Positions 56,474 to 64,000 of a stretch of 64,000 nucleotides of DNA are shown in pieces. Location: NCBI RefSeq assembly GCF_035222275.1, contig NW_026946359.1:4960001-5024000 (forward strand). The letters are read 5' to 3'. The notes beneath the pieces were generated by a model that did no database searches, had not been told where the DNA came from, and worked only from the letters and a program-made list of their open reading frames with translations. Source of the DNA: Podospora bellae-mahoneyi (Eukaryota > Ascomycota > Sordariomycetes > Sordariales > Podosporaceae). Positions within the stretch are counted from its first letter, which is position 1; the number at the start of each line of letters is the position of its first letter. Both the position numbers and the translations under genes were made by a program.

Positions 56474-58946
56474 ATGTCCCTTGGAGGAGACACCACCACC
56501 GGGACCGCCCCAGAGCAGGGCGCCACTTCGCCAATATCAGCGCCGCAGACTCAGAGCGATGAACCATCGCCACAGGTCCAAGATGTTCTTTCATCAGAGG
56601 TGCGCAGACTTGTTCTAGAGTTAGGAGCCAGGAGTCTGGAAGCTGACCCCGCATGTTAATCAGATCGGTATCTCGGTGATGTTAAACCGACTGAAGCAGA
56701 GCATTGCTTCTGCCAAGGTGCGATTCCTCTCCAATATTAGCCGGTAGCTTGAACAACTACTGACTTTTGCTTGTCTGAATGGTGTAGGAGTTTTCCAATT
56801 TCCTGAAGAAACGATCGGCGCTCGAGGATGAACATGCGAATTCGTTAAAGAAGATATGCCGGCAGTCACAAGAGAGTATGGCCCGATCCGAGCATCGTGG
56901 CGGATCTTTTGCGACAGCATACGAAGAGATGATGGCCATTCACGACCGAATGGCGGACAACGGGCTGCAGTTTGCTATGTCCCTGCATCAGATGTCCGAG
57001 GACCTTCAGGAACTGGCTGCCATCGCCGAGAAGTCTAGAAAGGGATGGAAACAAAATGGCCTCTCTGCCGAACATCGCGTGGTCGAACTTGAGACGGCTA
57101 TGAGGAAGTCCAAAGCCAAGTACGACTCTCTTGCTGAAGAATATGACCGGGCCCGCACCGGAGATACTACTGGGCGCCAGGGAGGCAAGGTGTTTGGGTT
57201 GAGGAGCCACAAGTCAGGCGCACAGCACGAGGAGGATCTGCTACGAAAGGCCCAAGTTGCGGATCAAGACTATCAGACAAAGGTGCAAGTTGCCCATACC
57301 GAACGAAAGGAGCTGCTTGAAAGGACGAGGCCTGAGACGGTCAAGGCGCTGCAAGATATCGTCAAGGAGTGTGATTCGGGGTTAGTGCTGCAGATGCAGA
57401 AATTTGGTAAGTGCGCTTTTTCATCTCTTTCTCGTTGACAAATATTGACAAAACTGTAGCCTCGTTCAATGAAAAACTGGTCCTCAGCAATGGCCTTAGT
57501 ATCAGCCCCTTGAAGAATGGATCTGAGGGACGCAGTCTCCGCGAGTCGATTCTGTCCATTAATAACGACAAGGATTTGAATGACTACCTGGCCAGCCAAC
57601 ATGCCAAGGTGCCGCCAAAGGCTTCTCTGCCGCAGTATGAACACAATCATGTATGTCACGTTTCTGACAGTCATCTGCTCACACCTGCTAACATACCGTC
57701 CAGCTCATTGATGCCTCGACTCGTGCTCCAGCAACAACTTACACACAAAAACAGTCACAAACCCCTAGCTCTGCCCAGCCCCCGCTTCCACAACCCGGAA
57801 TGTTTCAACAAAACGCGAGGACGAGCACTTTCTCTGAGACTGTTGCCAATGTCCAAAACCAAGGCCCGTATGGTCATAACTATGGCCAGAGTACCAGCTC
57901 GATTCCCATATTAGGTAATCCCTCCTCTCAAGCACTGCACGAGAGGAGTTTCAGTCACGGGAGCGCAATGGGACCAGGACCTGGATCGGCCAGCCAACAA
58001 CAGTATGGACAGCGTGGTTCGACGCCCCAACAAACACAACCACCACCTGGGTTGAGATTTAATGGAGCATACAACTCTCCCTCGTCCCGCGACGGGCCTC
58101 CACAACTTGGTGCTCTTCCTTTCCAATCTTCCCAGACCCAGCAGCCTCAACAAACCAATTTCAGCCAGCTTCCTTCGCAGCAAACCGCCAGCGGCCCGGT
58201 ATCCAACTCACTTCAACAACATCCGGTCGTCCCTCCGCAAGCTCATCGGAACTCGCCTCCCATTGCACCTCAGATGGCACCATCTCGTCCCGTGTTTGGT
58301 GTCAGTCTCACCAGATTGTACGAGCGGGATGGCTTGGCCGTGCCGATGGTGGTATATCAGTGCATCCAGGCGGTGGATTTGTTTGGTCTGAACGTTGAAG
58401 GCATCTATCGACTTTCGGGTTCTGTACCGGCCGTCAACAAGCTCAAGACTCTGTTTGATACGGACTCGAGCTCCAGCAATCTCGACTTTAGAAACCCGGA
58501 GAACTTCTTCCATGATGTCAACAGTGTTGCTGGCTTGTTGAAGCAGTTCTTCCGGGATCTGCCTGATCCGCTGATGACGAGGGAGCATTACAGTGCCTGC
58601 ATTGATGCAGCTAGTAAGTATCGCATGGTCTCTCTTCCATTGGTTATCACTAACCAGTACACCAGAAAACGAAGATGACATTGTGCGTCGCGACTCGCTC
58701 CACGCAATCATAAACAACCTTCCGGACCCAAACTACGCCACACTTCGGGCTCTTACTCTGCATCTTCACAGGGTCATTGAGAATTCGGGGGCAAACCGCA
58801 TGAGCTCGCAGAACCTGGCCATTGTGTTCGGTCCCACGCTCATGGGCACGGCACCGGGGTCGGCCATAGCGGATGCCGGCTGGCAGGTGCGTGTTATTGA
58901 CACGATCTTGCAGAACACGTTTCAGATTTTTGATGAAGATGACTGA
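56474..58946 (+). CDS. RGD1: F-BAR / RhoGAP protein, Rgd1 type
   Basis: Six exons, 56474-56599, 56664-56717, 56788-57406, 57460-57650, 57704-58613 and 58666-58946, encode 726 residues. Rgd1 turns off Rho3/Rho4 GTPases at sites of polar growth and septation. After an acidic N-terminus, residues ~43-320 form an F-BAR coiled-coil domain (IGISVMLNRLKQSI, KEFSNFLKKRSALEDEHANSLKKI, later ETAMRKSKAKYDSLAEEYDRA). A long Gln/Pro/Ser-rich linker follows (GPYGHNYGQ, PPPGLRF). The RhoGAP domain from about 530 has FGVSLTRLYERDG, the arginine finger in GLNVEGIYRLSG near residue 569, FFRDLPDPLMT and LAIVFGPTLMG. Exon 2 is only 54 nt. Introns carry GTGCG/GTAAG/GTATG donors; intron 4 has a GCTAAC branch. The protein ends NTFQIFDEDD right after the GAP fold. 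Confidence 0.93.
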
Positions 58947-59377
58947 GTTGGTTTGGCGGGCCTGTAATATGGGATGTGTGTGTGTATCTACTCTTGATCA
59001 TCACTTGTATTTGGGCAGCCCGGAGCGGAAGGACTTTGCTTGTTTGGTCATGTTGGGGACGAGGGATTTGCATTGGCATGGCGGTATTGTGTGTCGATAT
59101 TTTGAAGGGCACAGCATATCGCCGAGGAAGATTTTGTACAGTTTCGATGTAGCTACTTGGTAGAGATAGGGATGGGGTGATGGGAGTTTGTAGTGGCGGA
59201 ATGTGATTGAAACAGGTGTGTAGGCATGTTGGGGGCTATTTGGTCACCATGGTAAGGTGGAAGTTGGGGTAGGGACATTGTGTAGGTTGCAGGACATATA
59301 GAGTTCCCCTAGAATGCACTGTGGCAGAACAGAACCATGAGCCATTGTTCTACATCATGAAGTATACACCAATCAAA
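58947..59377. other. RGD1 3' flank up to tRNA gene
   Basis: T/G-rich 3' flanking sequence. No gene was seen. Confidence 0.4.
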
Positions 59378-59451
59378 TCCTCTGTGGCGCAATTGGCTAG
59401 CGCGTCTGACTGTTAATCAGGAGGTTGGAAGTTCGAGCCTTCCCGGAGGAG
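59378..59451 (+). tRNA. tRNA-Asn (anticodon GTT)
   Basis: A complete 74-nt cloverleaf without intron. The acceptor stem TCCTCTG pairs with CGGAGGA (one G-T), the D-arm stem is GCGC/GCGC, and the anticodon arm TCTGA-CTGTTAA-TCAGG shows GTT. The variable loop is AGGTT and the T-arm GGAAG-TTCGAGC-CTTCC is perfect. The internal promoter boxes TGGCGCAATTGG and GTTCGAGCC are both present, and a T-run four bases after the gene fits a Pol III terminator. Confidence 0.97.
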
Positions 59452-59455
59452 ATAC

Positions 59456-59460
59456 TTTTT
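59456..59460 (+). terminator. Pol III T-run terminator
   Basis: Five T residues just after the tRNA-Asn 3' end, the usual stop signal for RNA polymerase III. Confidence 0.7.
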
Positions 59461-60085
59461 GGTCTGTTCCGTTCTTTTTTGGACCGTTTTCCATCAAACT
59501 GGTTAATTTCCCACTTTCGGACCTCGCCAGCAAATGGGATTGGTGGATCGAGTTTGCAACATGCCATTTCCATCTGGGTAAGGTGGGGTTCCTCTCGGCG
59601 GGATCGTGCACGTCATCGTTGCGGGATCCTTCTTTTTGGTGGTGAATCCGATCTGCGCTGGGCTTGGCCGGCTCGGCATCGCTACAATCGCCTGCAAACG
59701 ACAAACGAATTGAAGGTTCGATCTGGATTCAAGGGGGCATTGCCAGGGGGTGAGAGTTGGATCGTAAACGTGTAATGGATATGGTGATGGATAAGGGAGG
59801 GAGAAGAGAGGGAAAGGTTTGGTTTAAATAGCTGATGTGGAAGGAGGTTTGTTGTTGTTCAGGTTCCGGACTGCTTCTTGTATCACAACAACCACCTTTT
59901 CTATTTACTCGATCCGGCGACCGTTCAGGAACACATTGCTAGATGTTGGTTTGATTCTGCGCCGTCTTAAAGATTATTAGTGCACGAGTTTCGGAAGCGG
60001 CGTTTGAGATCGGCTTGCTTCTGTGGTTCCCCTTCTTCTCTCATACTTACTTAGACTTCTGCTGTCATTGCTCACTGCCGAAAAG
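59461..60085. promoter_or_regulatory. promoter of phytoene desaturase
   Basis: 625 bp between the tRNA and the desaturase. A CGATCC core near 59910 and a GATCGG at 60009 resemble the GATC half-sites bound by the White Collar light-responsive complex, but they are too short to call. No coding region was supported. Confidence 0.4.
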
Positions 60086-62018
60086 ATGGCGAATGAGAAG
60101 CCAAGGACCGCGATTGTCATCGGTAAGACAGTTTTCTCTGAACGTGAGACACGACAGGATTCCTGACACTACTTACTACAGGCGCTGGAGCTGGTGGAAT
60201 TGCCATTTCTGCACGTTTGGCAAAGGCGGGGTTGAAGGTCACGGTTCTGGAAAAGAACGACTTCACGGGTGGGAGATGCAGTATCTTCAGGTCCAAGGCC
60301 GGGTTTCGTTTTGACCAAGGCCCTTCGTTGCTGCTGCTGCCAAACTTGTTTCGTGAGACTTTTGCGGATTTCGGCACCACACTCGAGGCTGAGGGTGTAG
60401 AGCTGCTACAGTGCTTTCCCAATTATGATGTTTGTATACCCCCCTACCACGTTATTGCTAGTAGCGTACTAACGTTGCCCAGATTTGGTTCTCTGATGGC
60501 GCTGTCTTCAGAAGCAGCACTGACACAGCTGCCATGAAAAGAGAGATCGAGAAGTGGGAGGGGCCAGATGGTTTTCAACGGTATCTCAACTGGCTGGCAG
60601 AAGCTCACGGTCACTACGAGATCAGCCTGCAGCATGTCCTACATCGCAACTTCACCAACCACGCCCAGCTTGCCGACCCAACTTTCGTCGCACCCACCAT
60701 CGCCCTTCACCCGCTCGAAAGCATCTGGAGCCGAACCACTCGTTACTTCTGGTCAGACCGTCTCCGGAGAGTATTCACCTTCGCCACCATGTACATGGGC
60801 ATGTCACCTTACGACGCCCCCAGCACCTACAGTCTTCTGCAGTACACCGAGCTTGCCGAAGGCATCTGGTACCCCAAAGGCGGCTTTCAAACCATCCTCG
60901 CGGCCATCGAACGTATTGGCCGTCGTCTAGGCGTGCAATACTGCCTCAACACCCCCGTAGCTAAAGTCCTAACTGGCGGACCAGACGGCAAGACCGCCAC
61001 GGGAGTCCTTCTGGAGTCTGGCGAGAAGCTGGAGGCCGACCTCGTCATTGTCAACGCTGATCTTGTTTACGCCTACAACAACCTCTTCCCTCAAGAATCC
61101 GAGAACAAATCCGTCGGCCCAACAATCACCCCTTACGCCAAGGACCTCTCCAAGCGTGAAGCCTCCTGCAGCTCCATCTCCTTCTACTGGAGTTTCTCCA
61201 AAAAGATCCCCGAGCTGGGCACCCACAACATTTTTCTCGCGGATGAGTACAAGGAGTCGTTTGATGCCATTTTCAAAAGGCACACTCTCCCATCTGATCC
61301 ATCTTTCGTATGCCCCGCCCCCTTTCTTCCACAAACCATTCACTAACATGTCTCCAAGTACATCAATGTCCCCTCCCGCGTCGACCCAACAGCCGCACCT
61401 CCAGATAAGGACGCCGTAATCTGCCTCATCCCCGTAGGCCACCTCTCCGTCACGCACCCGGCCTCCTCCTGGCCCTCCCTCGTCGCCTCGGCCAAAAAGG
61501 CCGTCCTGGCCACGGTAGAGAAGCGCACCGGCCTCAAGAACCTCGAATCGTTGATCATGGAGGAAACGATCAACTCTCCCCCTGAATGGCAGGCCAAGTT
61601 CAACCTCGACCGCGGCGCCATCCTGGGCCTGTCCCACTCCTTCTTCAACGTCCTCTCCTTCCGCCCGAGGACGAGGGCGAAGGGGGTGAGGAATGCGTAT
61701 TTTGTCGGGGCGAGCACGCACCCTGGCACGGGGGTTCCGATTGTCCTTGCCGGGGCGAAGATTACGGCGGAGCAGATCTTGGGGGATAAGAATATGGAGG
61801 TTCCTTGGGTGCCGCTGAAGGAGTGGAAGGGGGATGTGCAGGCGAAGCAGGGCAATGAAAAGAGGGGGGGAGGGAGGTTGGACTTGGTGAAGAGGCCGTT
61901 GTGGACGGATGATTGGAATTTGTTTTTGTGGAGTGTGATTGGGTTATTGGGGGTGGTGGTGGTTTTCCTTGCTGGACCGGCTGCTTGGGGGAACGGGGGG
62001 TTTGTGGGGGATTGGTAA
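60086..62018 (+). CDS. phytoene desaturase (carotenoid synthesis, AL-1/CrtI type)
   Basis: Four exons, 60086-60122, 60182-60429, 60483-61307 and 61359-62018, encode 589 residues, close to Neurospora AL-1. The enzyme uses FAD to add up to four or five double bonds to colourless phytoene, making coloured carotenes. The FAD-binding GAGAGGIAISARLAKAG starts at residue 13, directly after intron 1, followed by VLEKNDFTGGRCS. Family blocks include FDQGPSLLLLP, MYMGMSPYDAPSTYSLLQYTE, GIWYPKGGFQTI and, near the end, NAYFVGASTHPGTGVPIVLAGAK. A C-terminal membrane helix (LFLWSVIGLLGVVVVFLAG, about 557-576) anchors the protein, as in fungal members. Intron 2 (GTTTGT donor) has a clear ACTAAC branch. No phytoene synthase/cyclase, cleavage oxygenase or opsin gene lies in the window. 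Confidence 0.95.
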
Positions 62019-62742
62019 AGGGTAATGATAATATGGGGGGAACCATGGGCGTGGGATTTTCTTTTTCGGGGGGTTATGGTTTTGGGTCGGGATTTTGTGT
62101 ATTTATTTCTGCTTATAGAAAGCTTGTTTGTACTTGCTTCGGAGGATCAAGACTTGTTCGACACCTGCGGAGAATGTTGCAATGTGGTCGAGGGCAACGA
62201 CCCTCTCGATTGTTTGTTTGCTTTCGCATCACCACAACTACAGCATCGTACATCAACGGCCAAAAGAAAATTAAGACACCCACCCACCTGTCAGTGACTT
62301 CCAGAGGTACCAACTATCCAGCACAAAATGGCAAAAAATCAAAAAGCTCACCAAGCCACCTAGGGTGGACTCGATTACGAAAACCTCCAAAGGTTTTACT
62401 CCAAGAAAGACTCGAACGGACACCCCTCTTGGTGACTCTTTGGTCCTTACCCAAGTCGATGCCGCGACTCCCACACACTGCTAAGCCATTTGGCAAGAGC
62501 AGAGCCAGGAGTCTCGTTCGGTGAACAGAGCAGTGGTTGACCTAATATGTAAACCGTGCATTCGTGGGGTTGCTCTGCCTATGTTCGCCACTTTTCCACG
62601 ACCTCATCTTCTCTCCTGGCAGCTAGCTGTCTTCTGTGTGGCCCCTGCTTGAACAAACGGTATTCAACATTACAAGAGGGCAACTCCCCTCTTCTATCTT
62701 CAATGTGTAAACAAGGGTCTAGCCCACAAACATATCATTAAT
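62019..62742. other. intergenic between convergent gene ends
   Basis: 3' flanks of phytoene desaturase and the thioesterase. A tRNA-like GACTCGAAC string near 62409 does not fold into a cloverleaf. No gene was seen. Confidence 0.5.
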
Positions 62743-64000
62743 CTACAACTTCGACTCCTTCGCTTCCTTTTCAGGCGGCTGCAACCTCACAAGACCCTGC
62801 CACACAGCGTTAGCATCCGTCACGTCACTCTCGAAGCAGAAAAAGACTCACCTCCTGCACACAAGTAGCCAACAACGTCCCGTCCTTTGCAAAAATCTTC
62901 TGCATCACCACCCCCCTCCCATCCCCAGCCCACGGACTCTCCATCTCATTCATCATCCACTCATCCGCCTTGACCCTCTTCGGCTCGTGGAAATAAATCG
63001 TATGGTCCAAGCTCACCATCATGCCCAACGTCGGTCGTCCAGCCATATCCCTCGGATCATCACCCATCCCCTCCCACTGATGCAGCGTCCTGACCTTCTC
63101 CTGCATGTCGGGCTTCAGCTTGTCAAAGTCTTCTGGTTTGAACTGGGGAAACCTCCACAGGTTATGAAGTCTAGTTACGGTGCCGATGAAGTAGCTGTCG
63201 CTGATGTAGGCCAAGGCCTCGAGATGAGCGGCGGTGCCACCGGTGATTTTCCCTCTTGACCGCAGCCATTGGCGTGTCTTTTTATCGCGGGGATCGGTGG
63301 ACGTGCCGCTGGGGGAAATGATTTGGATCTGTGTTCCTTGGAAGGGGCCTTGGGTCATGGAGGGGGGTTCACCGTCGTAGTCGTCCGGCGGGGGTTGGAC
63401 GGGGAGTTTGGTGGCTGGGTCGATGGGCATAGCGCTGGAGTGGGAGACTTGTGTTCCCGGGGCACCGGAGGAGCCATCCTTGACAAAGGAGATGGTGGTG
63501 GTGAAGATGCAGCGGCCCCGTTGGCGGGCCTGGACGGTGCGAGTTGCGAAGCTGCGGCCGTCGCGGACCTGCTCAACGTGGAAGAGGATGGGGAGGTTGG
63601 AGGCGCCGGCGAGGAGGAAGTAACAGTGGCAGGAGTGGGGGAGGAAGTCGTCGGCTACGGTGCGCTGAGCGGCGGCGAGGCACATGGCGATTACGGCACC
63701 GCCGTAAATGCCACGAGCTCCCGGCGGGTGCCAGGGTTTGCGGGCATTGGTGAAGATGTTCTGGGGGCGGAGGTTAGCATTTTGGATGGCTCGTATTGGT
63801 GGTTCTGTGAGGTGAAGAAGGATTGGGTGTGAGAATCACGGCTTATGGCACATGAGGCCATCCGGGAAGGATATCCCGGTTGAAATGATTCTCATGAGAC
63901 ACAATGGAAGCAGTGAGATTGAGATATCCATGACTTGCCGTCGGCAAGTCAGCCACTCTCACTTACAGGACCTAACACAGCCAACTCTGTCACTTCCAAG
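62743..64000 (-). CDS. peroxisomal acyl-CoA thioesterase (TesB/Tes1 type), partial
   Basis: Minus-strand exons 64000-63967 (cut by the window edge), 63760-62852 and 62796-62743 give at least 332 residues; the true N-terminus lies beyond 64000. The enzyme hydrolyses acyl-CoA to fatty acid and CoA during beta-oxidation. It has two hot-dog domains: the first with WHPPGARGIYGGAV, DDFLPHSCHCYFLLAG and RDGRSFATRTVQARQ, the second with HLEALAYISDSYFIGT, then MMVSLDHTIYFHEP and WMMNEMESPWAGDGRGVVMQKIF. The last exon (18 codons) ends in the peroxisomal signal SKL. The intron before it (62851-62797, 55 nt) has a GTGAGT donor, a GCTAAC branch and a GGCAG acceptor; left in place, the protein would end EVSLFLLRE instead. 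The 206-nt first intron is set by family sequence LGP-NIFTNARKPW. Confidence 0.93.

Noticed and set aside
59417-59704. Minus-strand frame whose end reads PPGRLELPTS
   Set aside because: This is the antisense translation of the tRNA-Asn gene, a well-known source of false proteins.
62313-62480. tRNA-like GACTCGAAC / GTTCGAGTC string
   Set aside because: The bases around it do not form T-arm, anticodon or acceptor stems, so no cloverleaf results.

Overview
The window looks like a piece of a filamentous ascomycete genome, most likely Sordariomycetes and possibly Sordariales. The signs are many short spliceosomal introns (about 50-65 nt) with GT..AG ends and CTAAC/CTGAC branch sites, a Zn2Cys6 transcription factor, a carotenoid-type phytoene desaturase, a two-half fungal phosphofructokinase, a Whi3-type RNA-binding protein and an F-BAR/RhoGAP of the Rgd1 type. 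I see no transposon, rRNA, CRISPR or centromeric sequence and no obvious RIP-type AT-rich decay. Exon coordinates were worked out by hand from splice signals, frame continuity and protein-family expectation.

Layout, left to right. 1-1522 is low-complexity intergenic DNA. Then come an Mpv17/PMP22-family membrane protein (-), and YIF1 (-) and the SRP receptor alpha subunit SRP101 (+), which share a 470-bp divergent promoter. The ATR/Mec1 checkpoint kinase (+) covers 7.0-14.7 kb. A PARP-type zinc-finger protein with a long K/A/E-rich tail (+) follows at 15.5-17.1 kb, a 2.9-kb gap, and an Arg/Pro-rich DUF8035-like protein (+). Mediator subunit 17 (-) and phosphofructokinase (+) are divergent at 22.5-28.1 kb. 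Next are a mitochondrial-type membrane protein (-), a conserved four-helix fungal membrane protein (+), the ribosome-biogenesis WD40 protein IPI3 (-), a disordered 805-residue orphan (+) and a six-exon Zn2Cys6 regulator (+). From 42.0 to 47.0 kb lies a gene-poor stretch with one decayed coding remnant. The right part holds a Whi3-like RRM protein (+), a short-chain dehydrogenase (-), aspartate-semialdehyde dehydrogenase (+), RGD1 (+), tRNA-Asn(GTT), phytoene desaturase (+), and a peroxisomal acyl-CoA thioesterase (-) that runs off the right edge.

The genes are mostly conserved housekeeping genes (secretion, DNA-damage signalling, transcription, glycolysis, ribosome assembly, amino-acid and carotenoid synthesis, fatty-acid turnover), and they do not form a visible metabolic cluster. 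I found no convincing unknown multi-gene system. The observations most worth a second look are small-scale: a thioesterase whose SKL peroxisomal signal exists only if the last intron is removed; stop-free introns of 3n length hidden inside SRP101 and the ATR kinase; GCN4/CPC1 sites upstream of aspartate-semialdehyde dehydrogenase; a 31-bp inverted repeat in the YIF1/SRP101 promoter; a NAGNAG acceptor at the end of the PARP-finger gene; and an in-frame hydrophobic N-terminal extension on phosphofructokinase.
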